From JAFDVL01 sp964631865 (lineage in GTDB: Bacteria > Acidobacteriota > Blastocatellia > RBC074), in the NCBI GenBank assembly GCA_964631865.1, contig CAZWAK010000009.1:1-64000 (forward strand): a stretch of DNA of 64,000 bases. Reading direction: 5' to 3'. Position 1 is the stretch's first letter, and each line of letters opens with the position of its first letter. Both the position numbers and the translations under genes were made by a program. Of the stretch, positions 36,858 through 44,610 are shown in pieces. Under the pieces are notes generated by a model, which did not search any database, was not told where the DNA came from, and saw nothing but the letters and a program-made list of their open reading frames with translations.

Positions 36858-36957
36858 CATTCTTCATTCTTCATTTTTCCTTTTTCATTCTTTGCAGAGG
36901 GGTTGCTGATGCAGAAAACCCATCTGAGAAAGAATGAAGAATGAAAAATGAAGAATG
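36858..36957. repeat. Inverted heptamer arrays between rlmD and comEC
   Basis: A left array of CATTCTT/CATTTTT units (36858-36895) and a right array of AGAATGA/AAAATGA units (36926-36957) face each other around a core of about 30 bases. The right array abuts the rlmD stop region. Confidence 0.85.
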
Positions 36958-36958
36958 G

Positions 36959-37945
36959 TTATGTTCGAGCGAGTTTCACGACCGTTTCGACGTGATAGGT
37001 TTGCGGAAACATATCGAGCGCCGTGATCGAATCAATGTTGTATTTCGCTTTGGTCAGTAGTTTCAAATCGCGNNNNNNNNNNNNNNNNNNNNNNNNNNNN
37101 NNNNNNNNNNNNNNNNNNNNNNNNNNNNNNNNNNNNNNNNNNNNNNNNNNNNNNNNNNNNNNNNNNNNNNNNGCGTACAAATCAAAGGCGACTTTGCCGT
37201 TTGCATCTTCCATCGCAGTCGTCACCAATCGTTCGACCAACAACCGATTGGATTGAAAAAATGTGCGCACGCCGAAGCTGTAATTGATGCCTGCAATCGT
37301 CTGTCGCACCGTTCCTTGTGCATCAACTTCGGCTTCGCGGGCGTTCTCGCCGGTCGCAGGCGTGGCGAGCGTTTGGTCATCGCCCACCGTCAAGTAAACG
37401 CGCGTCGCGTGTTGCGGCAAGAGGTTCGGCGGTTGATGCAACGCTTGCAACGCAACATTCGCTGCAGGCAATAAAACCGGGCATTCCGTGACTTCGCAGA
37501 CCTCGTGCGAGTTCGCTTTGAAGAAGCCGATTTGCGCGCCGTTGACTTTGATTTCGGCGCGTGCGCGATAGCCGAACTCGTCGGCAGTCAACACTTCAAT
37601 TTCGTTCTGCCAATCAATGCTGCCCATTCGTCGCAGCGATTCGCGGATGAATTCGGCTTTGGTTTTGCGCTGTGCGTCGTACTGCAAATGCTGTAATTGA
37701 CAACCGCCACACACGCCAAACTGCGGACACGGCGCGGCGCGGCGCATTGATGACGGCGCGACGACTTCGACAATTTCTGCGCGGGCGAAATTGCGTTCGA
37801 GCTTTGTAATCCGCACGCGCAATTGATCGCCCGGCGCAGCGAACGGCACGAACACGGCTTGTCCCTCCACGCGCCCGATTCCGTCGCCGCTGTACACGAT
37901 TTTTTCAATCGTGATGTCGTGAATGTCGCCAATGCGCAAATTCAT
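36959..37945 (-). CDS. rlmD: 23S rRNA (uracil-5-)-methyltransferase RlmD/RumA-like, interrupted by an assembly gap
   Basis: A TrmA/RumA-family SAM-dependent methyltransferase that makes 5-methyluridine in rRNA. It has an N-terminal TRAM domain (residues 1-60), an Fe-S cluster site with PCPQFGVCGGC and a later ECP, and an FFQSN block. The SAM-binding core and catalytic-Cys region are mostly replaced by 100 N (37073-37172); the sequence resumes at RDLKLLTKAKY and VETVVKL. The missing part in relatives is longer than 33 codons, so the N run is a placeholder of unknown true size. It directly follows the hypothetical gene, TAA abutting ATG. Confidence 0.85.
   Translation of the reverse strand: MNLRIGDIHDITIEKIVYSGDGIGRVEGQAVFVPFAAPGDQLRVRITKLERNFARAEIVEVVAPSSMRRAAPCPQFGVCGGCQLQHLQYDAQRKTKAEFIRESLRRMGSIDWQNEIEVLTADEFGYRARAEIKVNGAQIGFFKANSHEVCEVTECPVLLPAANVALQALHQPPNLLPQHATRVYLTVGDDQTLATPATGENAREAEVDAQGTVRQTIAGINYSFGVRTFFQSNRLLVERLVTTAMEDANGKVAFDLYXXXXXXXXXXXXXXXXXXXXXXXXXXXXXXXXXXRDLKLLTKAKYNIDSITALDMFPQTYHVETVVKLART
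37073..37172. other. Assembly gap (100 N)
   Basis: One hundred consecutive N bases inside rlmD. The round number indicates a scaffold gap of unknown size. Confidence 0.99.
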
Positions 37946-38674
37946 TTACAGATAAAACAGGCCGAGTCGTGGCACGTGGTATTCATCGCGCAACTTACGC
38001 GCAATCCAATTGTCGAGCGTTTGTTCGTAGATTTCCTTATCCATGTTTTTGCGATAATTCTTCAGGTCTTTTTCGCCTTGCGCGCGCAACTCCGCCAGTT
38101 TTTCCGGGCTTGCGTGTTGCTGAATGGCATCGAGCAAAAAGCTTTCGATCAGGTTCAAATCGGAATCTAATTGCCCCAGAAAATCATCGCTCGGCTTACT
38201 TAAATCGTGGCTGATTTCTGCCAAGCGGCGCGCGGCGCGATCAAACGCTTCGGCCAGAAACACGTCTTCCGCATAGTTGATGCTCAGCCGCGTCAATGTT
38301 TCCTGCCATTCGTGCAGCGCGAGCTTCAGGTTCGCCACCGAAAAACCGCCGATTTCTTCCGGTTCGGTTTCTGGCTCAGCGCCATTGCCGTTTTCGTGCT
38401 GACCGCCGACGTGAGCTTCGAGATATTGTTGATAGGCCTTTTCGACCGCTTGCTGACAAAAGAACAGATTGTTGACCCATTGCCCGTATTTACGCGGTTT
38501 TTGATCGTAGCTGTCGAACGCTTCATTGATGCCGCGCAGTGCAATCCTGAGCGGCACGCCGCGTTGTTTCCACGTCTCAATCAATGACCAATCCAACGGC
38601 GACACCAGCAAATGTTTGCCGCGCCGCCGCACAAATTCCTGTTCGACTTCGGTGAAGTAATTGTAGTAATTCAT
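37946..38674 (-). CDS. Conserved-looking hypothetical protein between coaX and rlmD
   Basis: A 242-residue soluble protein of unknown function. The N-terminus (NYYNYFTEVEQEFVRRRGKHL, then LLVSPLDWSLIETWKQRG) is well structured; a Glu-rich linker at about 95-107 separates it from a helical C-terminal half. No membrane segment or known motif is seen. It is 10 bases after coaX and its stop abuts the rlmD start, so it is in one operon with both. A role close to RNA modification or cofactor supply is only a guess from context. Confidence 0.75.
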   Translation of the reverse strand: MNYYNYFTEVEQEFVRRRGKHLLVSPLDWSLIETWKQRGVPLRIALRGINEAFDSYDQKPRKYGQWVNNLFFCQQAVEKAYQQYLEAHVGGQHENGNGAEPETEPEEIGGFSVANLKLALHEWQETLTRLSINYAEDVFLAEAFDRAARRLAEISHDLSKPSDDFLGQLDSDLNLIESFLLDAIQQHASPEKLAELRAQGEKDLKNYRKNMDKEIYEQTLDNWIARKLRDEYHVPRLGLFYL

Positions 38675-38683
38675 CGCGCCTGG

Positions 38684-39451
38684 TTACTTCTTGTTGCGCT
38701 CGTAAATGAGGCGCAAACCTTCGAGCGTGAGATCGTCGTCAATCTCTTCAATCAACTCGCTGCCGCGCCCGATTAACTTCGCCAAGCCGCCGGTCGCAAT
38801 CACTTTCGTGCCTTGCCCTAACTCCGCAATCATTCGCCGCAGAATGCCGTCCACCAAACCGATGTAGCCGAAATACAACCCCGATTGCACGCTGCCAATC
38901 GTGGTTTCGCCGATGACCCGTTCGGGATGACGAATCTCCACGCGCGACAAACGCGCGGCGCGTTGGAACAAGGCTTCGGCGGAAATATTCAAGCCCGGCG
39001 TAATCACACCGCCGAGATATTCGCGCTGCTTGCTGACGGCATCGAACGTCGTGGCCGTGCCGAAATCCACGATGATGCACGGCGCACCATAACGAGCAAT
39101 CGCCGCGACGCTGTTGACGATGCGGTCTGCGCCGACGTCTGTGACCGGATGGTACCGAATCGGCATGCCGGTTTCGCTGGTGTGATCCACGTAGTATGGC
39201 GTCAGTCCGAAGTAGATTTCCGCCATCTTCGTCAGCGTGAAATTCAACGGCGGGACGACGGACGAAATCGCAATGCCAGTGATCTTTTCGGAATCCATTT
39301 TGGCGAGCGTGAACAGATTGCGAAAGAGGATGCCATATTCGTCAATCGTGCGATTGCGCTCGGTCGAAAGCCGCCAATTGCTGATGAGTTGTTCGCCTTC
39401 GTAAACGCCTACGACTGTGTTTGTGTTGCCAACGTCAATGACCAGAAGCAT
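38684..39451 (-). CDS. coaX: Type III pantothenate kinase
   Basis: A 255-residue enzyme that phosphorylates pantothenate, the first step of coenzyme A synthesis. The ASKHA-fold motifs are MLLVIDVGNTNTVVGVYE at the N-terminus, GADRIVNSVAAIARYG and IIVDFGTATTFDAV, then GGVITPGL. The type III enzyme is usual in Acidobacteriota. In many genomes birA and coaX are neighbours; here a caspase-like gene lies between them. Confidence 0.96.
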   Translation of the reverse strand: MLLVIDVGNTNTVVGVYEGEQLISNWRLSTERNRTIDEYGILFRNLFTLAKMDSEKITGIAISSVVPPLNFTLTKMAEIYFGLTPYYVDHTSETGMPIRYHPVTDVGADRIVNSVAAIARYGAPCIIVDFGTATTFDAVSKQREYLGGVITPGLNISAEALFQRAARLSRVEIRHPERVIGETTIGSVQSGLYFGYIGLVDGILRRMIAELGQGTKVIATGGLAKLIGRGSELIEEIDDDLTLEGLRLIYERNKK

Positions 39452-39552
39452 AGAGTTTTAGGTAGTAGTGAAGTTAATATTTTATTGAGTTGGCATCTTA
39501 CCAAGCGAGGAGAAGAAGCGGCAAGGTCTGCGAGCAGTACCGAAGGAACTTC

Positions 39553-39705
39553 ACCACGAAGAACACGAAGAGCACGAAGAAAGATGGGGAGAAGGGGAGA
39601 TAGGGCGATGGGGAGAAAAGAGTGTCCGTGCTTCGCCTCTCCCTATCCCCCGTCTCCCTATCCCCCTATCACTCCTTTTCTTCGTGTGCTTTGTGTTCTT
39701 CGTGG
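39553..39705. repeat. Large inverted repeat between coaX and the caspase gene
   Basis: The outer arms (39553-39582 and 39676-39705) are built of 9-bp CACGAAGAA-type units; the inner arms hold GGGGAGA/GATAGGG-like units (about 39583-39615) facing their complement (about 39639-39675). The element occupies most of the 267-bp gap between the two minus-strand genes. Confidence 0.85.
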
Positions 39706-39718
39706 TTCTGTTTATAGG

Positions 39719-41761
39719 TTAGCGAATCATTTTGCGCAGTTCTTTGACGTGTTCCGCGATGCGGTCGCGGTCGTTGCGGTTGGGCGCAATGCGCAGGATG
39801 GTCTCGAACGCCTGGATGGCTTCGACGTAGCGCCCGGAGGTTTCGTAAATCTGCGCGAGTTCGAGGTAGGTTTCGGGCAAATACGGATTTGCCTGTGCGG
39901 GGAATTTTTGCAGGATGTCTTTCGCAGCGGTTTCGGCGGTGTCGAATTGGCGATTGAAGCGCGCGGCACGCACCAACATCAAACGCGCTTCCAATACAGT
40001 TGGATCGCTTTGTACGGCTTGCGAAAACGCGCGTTCGGCTTTGTCGAATTTCCTTTGCCGAAAGTAATGATCGCCGACGTGAAAGCTCGGCGCAGCCCAC
40101 GCCGGAGCCAGGTCTGCCGCGCGTTTGTAGGCCTCGAACGCCTTGTCGTTGTCGTTGCGTTTTTCATACGCATAGCCGAGCGCATTCCAAGTGTACGCGG
40201 CGCGCGGATCAAGCTTCAAGGCTTGCTGCAACACGCTGATCGCTTCCTGCGCGCGGTTCTCTTCAATCAACGCGCGGCCTTCGCAAAACAAATATTTCGC
40301 TTCGAGAGTTGGATCGGTCGCATTCAGCGATTTCAGCAAACGAAATGCTTCCGCGCCCTGGCGAAACGAATGACGGCTGACGGTGTGAATCGAAGCCTGC
40401 ACGTAATTGCTGATGGCTTGTTGCCCGATGGCTTCAAAGATGCCGCTGAAGGTGATTTCGAGGGCTTTGCGTTGCGCTTCCTGCGGCGCGGCTTGAATCA
40501 ACTGTTGATATTGTTGCCACGCCTGGCCGACGTTTTTGGCAGCGAGCGATTGCTGAATTTGCGCGACCAACGGCGAACTCGGCGGTGCTGCCGGAGCCGC
40601 TATTTTCACATTCACAATCGTGCGTTCCGCTGCGAGCGAAAGCTTTTGCGTGATGGTCGTCGCGCCCGGTGCATCGAGCGAGAATTCGTGATCGCCGGGC
40701 TTGAGTTGTTCGATGACCAATGTCCCGTTCGGACGAATTTTGCCTTTGAAGCTGTTGTTCAAATACACATCGCTGCCCGGCACGCCGCGAATTTCAAGCG
40801 TGACGGAATTGGTTGTGGGCGTTGCAATTTCAGGCTTCGTTACAACTGGCGCGGCTTTGCTCAGCACTGCGAGCGGCAAGCGCGGATCAATGCTGCCGGC
40901 GGCGCGCGGATGTTGCAATGACTTGGTTTCTTTGGGAACGTTTTCGGACAAATATTCGAGCACTTCTGCCGCACGCACGAAGCCGTCTTTGTCCTTGTCT
41001 GCTTCGCCGCGCAATCCTTTCAGTAGAAAATGCGTGAACACGCCGTGACCGCCGCCCCAATGCTCGCCTTCGTAGCTGCGTTGATCGGCACGCGAACCGA
41101 GAATGCGCAGCACGCCCTGGCCCGTTTTGCCGACTTCTTCCATGTACCGATTGACCATCGTTTGCGCTTCGGTGCTGCGCGATGTCCAGCCGAGTTTGCC
41201 CGCGTGACAGGCGTCCGCAATCAAAATCACGGAGCGCGCTTTGATGCGTTCGGTGACGATGCGATCCAGTTCCGCAATCGGCATCGCGGTCGCGTACAGA
41301 TTTTGCGGATCAGAGTCGTGTGCCAGCAAATAACCATCGCGGTCGCCTTCGACCACGCCGTGCCCGGCAAAAAAAATCACGACGACATCATCCGGCTCGA
41401 CCGAGCGCGGCAACGCTGTTCCGAGCGCGCTGCGCATCGCGGAAAGAGTTGCAGCCTGATTGAGCAACACGGAAACTTGATTGGCCGGAAAGCCGCCGCC
41501 ATTCGGGCTGCGCAAAAACGCGGCGAAGTCTTGCGCGTCGCGGTGCGCGTATTGCAATTGCTGATCTTTGCTGAGATTGCGATAGCTGGACACGCCGATC
41601 ACGACTGCCCAGAGCTTGCCTTTGCCGTCGAGCGTTCCGCCGCTACTTTGCACAACCGTCAGCGCGCGTTCCTGCTTGGGCGTTTTTTGTGCGAAGACGT
41701 TCAGACAGCCGAACAGACTGAGGATGAGGAATGAATTCACAACTCGGTACAAACTTTTCAT
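39719..41761 (-). CDS. Secreted caspase-like peptidase with PEGA and TPR domains
   Basis: A 680-residue protein with a signal peptide (1-24) and a caspase p20-like domain (about 48-290). The catalytic pair is His134 in IFFAGHG and Cys185 in ADACHAG. A PEGA domain follows (about 305-370: LEIRGVPGSDVYLNNSFKGK), then about six TPRs to the C-terminus. Bacterial metacaspase-like enzymes cut after basic residues; the target is unknown. The signal peptide places it outside the cytosol. The ATG at 41761 is used because it starts the signal peptide. Confidence 0.9.
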   Translation of the reverse strand: MKSLYRVVNSFLILSLFGCLNVFAQKTPKQERALTVVQSSGGTLDGKGKLWAVVIGVSSYRNLSKDQQLQYAHRDAQDFAAFLRSPNGGGFPANQVSVLLNQAATLSAMRSALGTALPRSVEPDDVVVIFFAGHGVVEGDRDGYLLAHDSDPQNLYATAMPIAELDRIVTERIKARSVILIADACHAGKLGWTSRSTEAQTMVNRYMEEVGKTGQGVLRILGSRADQRSYEGEHWGGGHGVFTHFLLKGLRGEADKDKDGFVRAAEVLEYLSENVPKETKSLQHPRAAGSIDPRLPLAVLSKAAPVVTKPEIATPTTNSVTLEIRGVPGSDVYLNNSFKGKIRPNGTLVIEQLKPGDHEFSLDAPGATTITQKLSLAAERTIVNVKIAAPAAPPSSPLVAQIQQSLAAKNVGQAWQQYQQLIQAAPQEAQRKALEITFSGIFEAIGQQAISNYVQASIHTVSRHSFRQGAEAFRLLKSLNATDPTLEAKYLFCEGRALIEENRAQEAISVLQQALKLDPRAAYTWNALGYAYEKRNDNDKAFEAYKRAADLAPAWAAPSFHVGDHYFRQRKFDKAERAFSQAVQSDPTVLEARLMLVRAARFNRQFDTAETAAKDILQKFPAQANPYLPETYLELAQIYETSGRYVEAIQAFETILRIAPNRNDRDRIAEHVKELRKMIR

Positions 41762-41926
41762 AATGCGGCTCTTTTCTGTCGTGTTCGGGACGCGAGGAAA
41801 GCGGTTGTTCGTCAAGATTCTACCTCCTCCGTCAAGTGCAATCGCGTTTCCCCACTTCTATACGCGCAGAAACGAGGCCGTTGCTGCCAACGACGGGCGA
41901 AAAAAAGCAAAAATGTCGCAGAAAAC

Positions 41927-42739
41927 TTAGGGATGGCGGAGGTGTTTGACTTCGCCCGCGAGGATCGTGCGGATTTCGCCGGAAGCGGTTTTGAGGAGTA
42001 ACGCGCCGCTATCATTCAGCCCCACCGTTTCGCCGCGCAGTTCTTCGTGATCGAAGATGACGACCACTTGTTTGCCACACGCATAGCTCGATAGCGCCTG
42101 CCATCGTTGCAGAATTTTACGCGCGCGATGCTGCCGCAATTCTTCGTACCAAAACGCGAGCCGATCCAGCAGCGCATTGCGAACACTGGCGACATCGAAA
42201 TGATTGCCGCATTCAAGCTGAAGCGAAGTGGCAATGTCGCTCAGTTCCGGTGGAAACGATGGATGATTCAAATTGACGCCGATGCCGACGATGAAGCGCG
42301 GCGTTTCGTTCGGCGTGCTGGTGCTTTCGATCAAGATGCCGCTAACTTTTCGCCCATTCAGCAGCACGTCATTCGGCCACTTGATGTCCAATCTCAAATT
42401 TGAAATTTGAAATCCCCGAATCGTCTCTGCCACTGCGACCGCCGCCATCAAACTCAGCAACGGAATCTTGCTCGCCTCAATGTCAGGCCGCAGCAGCACC
42501 GAAAGATACAATCCGTCCCCCGGCGCAGAATGCCACGAACGCTCGCGCCTGCCGCGTCCAGCGGTTTGTTCGTCCGCCGTCACGCACGTAAATTCCAGCG
42601 CGTCCGCCATCGCTTTCAACTGATCGTTGGTCGAGCCGATGGTTTCGTAATGATGAATGGTGAACGGTGGGTGAAGTTGAATGCGGAATGCGGAGCGCGG
42701 AACGTGGAATGATTCATCCTTTGGCTCAGGTTGGTTCAT
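41927..42739 (-). CDS. birA: Biotin-[acetyl-CoA-carboxylase] ligase
   Basis: A 270-residue biotin protein ligase without the N-terminal DNA-binding domain (group I). The catalytic core has GSTNDQLK, TADEQTAGRGRRERSW, the WPNDVL segment and KVSGILIE, and it ends with the C-terminal SH3-like domain. The N-terminal 25 residues before HHYETIGSTN are encoded mostly by heptamer repeat DNA, and a short TTTGAAA-type array is also in frame at about 42394-42413. It lies downstream of nadC. Confidence 0.93.
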   Translation of the reverse strand: MNQPEPKDESFHVPRSAFRIQLHPPFTIHHYETIGSTNDQLKAMADALEFTCVTADEQTAGRGRRERSWHSAPGDGLYLSVLLRPDIEASKIPLLSLMAAVAVAETIRGFQISNLRLDIKWPNDVLLNGRKVSGILIESTSTPNETPRFIVGIGVNLNHPSFPPELSDIATSLQLECGNHFDVASVRNALLDRLAFWYEELRQHRARKILQRWQALSSYACGKQVVVIFDHEELRGETVGLNDSGALLLKTASGEIRTILAGEVKHLRHP

Positions 42740-42786
42740 GGGGCAACTTGTATTCAGCGTTCATCGTTCCGACTTCCGCGTTACGC
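42679..42786. repeat. Inverted heptamer arrays across the birA start and nadC stop
   Basis: Five units related to GAATGCG (42679-42713) lie in the birA N-terminal coding region. Five units related to GTTCCGC/ATTCAGC (42752-42786) lie in the intergenic DNA and include the nadC stop codon. The two arrays are inverted relative to each other. Confidence 0.8.
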
Positions 42787-43647
42787 GATCTTAATCTTGA
42801 AACTAATGTCCACCGCCGGAGCCGAGTGCGTGATTGCGCCAATCGAAATCAAATCCACGCCCGCTTCGGCATACGCGCGCACATTGTCGAGCGTGATGCC
42901 GCCGGATGCTTCGGTCAACGCGCGGCGTTCTTCCGGCGCAGACGCTTTGACGACCGCCACACATGCTTGCACCTGCTCCGGCGTCATATTGTCGAGCATT
43001 ACGATGTCGGCATTCGCTTTGAGAGCTTGTTCGACCTGCTCCAGCGTTGCCGCCTCGACTTCGATTTTGTGCAAATGCCCAACGGCTTCGCGCGCGCGTT
43101 TGACCGCTTCGGCAATGCCGCCCGCGAGGGCGATGTGATTGTCTTTGATGAGCACGCCGTCATCCAACCCCATCCGATGATTGCGCCCGCCGCCACACGT
43201 GACAGCGTATTTTTCGAGCATTCGCAAACCCGGCACTGTCTTGCGTGTGTCCACGATGTACGCCTCCGTACCCGCAATCGCATCCACAAACATCTTCGTT
43301 TTCGTAGCGATGCCCGACAGATGTTGTAGGAAGTTCAGTGCAGTTCGTTCCGCCGCGAGCAATGCCTGCGCATCGCCACTCGCGCGCGCGAAGACCTTGC
43401 CCGCTTTGATCTCGTCGCCATCGTTCGCCGTAGATTGAATCTGCATCCCCACATCGAACCAACTGAACACCGCGTCGGCGACTTCGATGCCCGCGAGCAC
43501 GAGGTCTTGTTTCGCCAAAAAGCTGCCCGTGCCGCGCGCCATCGTGCGAATGGTCGAACGCGACGTGATGTCGCCGCGACCGAGGTCTTCCATCAAAGCA
43601 CGTTCGACAGCTTCGTAAATGTAATCGGGATCAAGAGGGATTATCAT
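42781..43647 (-). CDS. nadC: Nicotinate-nucleotide pyrophosphorylase (carboxylating)
   Basis: A 288-residue quinolinate phosphoribosyltransferase, which makes nicotinate mononucleotide in de novo NAD synthesis. Clear family blocks are ALMEDLGRGDITS, LNFLQHLSGIAT, DTRKTVPGLRMLEKYAV and RNHRMGLDDGVLIKDNH. The start at 43647 gives the standard N-terminus (MIIPLDPDYI) and overlaps the previous gene's end by 17 bp. It is the first of nadC-birA, with coaX further on. Confidence 0.96.
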   Translation of the reverse strand: MIIPLDPDYIYEAVERALMEDLGRGDITSRSTIRTMARGTGSFLAKQDLVLAGIEVADAVFSWFDVGMQIQSTANDGDEIKAGKVFARASGDAQALLAAERTALNFLQHLSGIATKTKMFVDAIAGTEAYIVDTRKTVPGLRMLEKYAVTCGGGRNHRMGLDDGVLIKDNHIALAGGIAEAVKRAREAVGHLHKIEVEAATLEQVEQALKANADIVMLDNMTPEQVQACVAVVKASAPEERRALTEASGGITLDNVRAYAEAGVDLISIGAITHSAPAVDISFKIKIA

Positions 43648-44059
43648 TTTTGGACTGCTCTTTTGAATCGTTAGTATTTTTGTTCGGGAATAGCCATCTT
43701 GCCACAATGTAAAAAAGGCCAAGAACATTGGCTGTCGTAGTTGTAATCAATGCAATAAGCACGGAATCCGCAACTTTCATTGCTCCCCACCCTGCCATCA
43801 AAAGAAACGCTCCTATAAACAAGAGCCAGTAACCAGAAAGATCAAATAGCCTCGACGCATATGTTTTCCGCTGCTCAAGCATTACCCGCTCAACTTCAAG
43901 ATCATGCACCTTTCTTTCGTATTCAGTGATTCGCTCTTGAAGCTTAATTGCTTCTAAATCCGCGCCTAAGTCTGCGGGATCAACTTGTTCAGTAGCTGTT
44001 TCGGGTATGGTCGGTAATGGCTGCTCTGGAATTTCGACCAAGGGGCTTTCGTCAGACAT
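43631..44059 (-). CDS. Two-TM coiled-coil protein, possible toxin partner of the Panacea-domain protein
   Basis: A 142-residue protein. Residues 1-35 are acidic and Pro-rich, 36-66 form a coiled coil, and two transmembrane helices follow (about 74-94 and 98-118) with a tight turn, then a charged tail. I do not recognise a named family. Its start overlaps the Panacea-domain gene by 8 bp, so the two are one unit. Known Panacea antitoxins pair with varied toxins, including small membrane-active ones, which makes this a toxin candidate. Local GC is lower than that of the neighbours. Confidence 0.6.
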   Translation of the reverse strand: MSDESPLVEIPEQPLPTIPETATEQVDPADLGADLEAIKLQERITEYERKVHDLEVERVMLEQRKTYASRLFDLSGYWLLFIGAFLLMAGWGAMKVADSVLIALITTTTANVLGLFYIVARWLFPNKNTNDSKEQSKNDNPS

Positions 44060-44534
44060 TTTTCTTGGCTTTCAGCAGTCGAAAATGATCTCTAATTAAC
44101 TCATTAGGTATGACGCTAAATTTTTCTCTTTTCCACACAGTATCCCAAGGCGTTCCCTCTTGATGTGTAAGATAACTCATTTGTGCGCCAGTCATGCGGC
44201 CATAAACCTGCCAGACTCTTTGCAAAAGCTGCTTTACAAAATCGCTTTCTGGTTCTTGCGGAATGAAAATCTCGTCTGTTTCTGGGTCTTTTCGCTTAAT
44301 GGGTTCTGTAACTATACCATTCCCAAACTTTTTCAAGCTGTTATACAAAGGAGGAATCACAGGGCCAAAGTTCCAAGCTTTCACGGCGTCTTCCAACAAG
44401 GGTTCTCCTGTCAACGCAAGATGCCATCCATGCGCAAAATACACCAGTTTCTGTAATTGCATGTTTGTTAACTGCTTTCCAGAATCTTGAGCTATTTTCA
44501 GAATGCTGTTAGCGATGGATCGCGCTGAGTGCAT
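44052..44534 (-). CDS. Panacea-domain (DUF4065, SocA/GepA-like) antitoxin-type protein
   Basis: A 160-residue protein with the Panacea fold pattern: SIANSILKIAQDSGKQLTNMQLQKLVYFAHGWHLALTG in its first third (all-helical), AWNFGPVIPPLYNSLKKFG in the middle, and the TPWDTVW segment near the end. This domain occurs in SocA, which delivers a toxin for proteolysis, and in Panacea-type antitoxins that neutralise many unrelated toxins. It is upstream of a two-TM gene and overlaps it. The AT-rich pair looks acquired. Confidence 0.85.
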   Translation of the reverse strand: MHSARSIANSILKIAQDSGKQLTNMQLQKLVYFAHGWHLALTGEPLLEDAVKAWNFGPVIPPLYNSLKKFGNGIVTEPIKRKDPETDEIFIPQEPESDFVKQLLQRVWQVYGRMTGAQMSYLTHQEGTPWDTVWKREKFSVIPNELIRDHFRLLKAKKNV

Positions 44535-44610
44535 GGTTCCTCCTTTCTCAAAACGGTCATTACTTTACCACTGGCTTTCGCTCGAAATCAAAGCCAGAGC
44601 AGGCTTTCAA

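Noticed and set aside
38885..40921. A 678-codon open frame on the plus strand, opposite coaX and the caspase gene
   Set aside because: It lies antisense to two clear genes and spans the composite repeat between them; its translation is Arg/Phe-rich with no domain, as expected for a shadow of GC-rich coding DNA.
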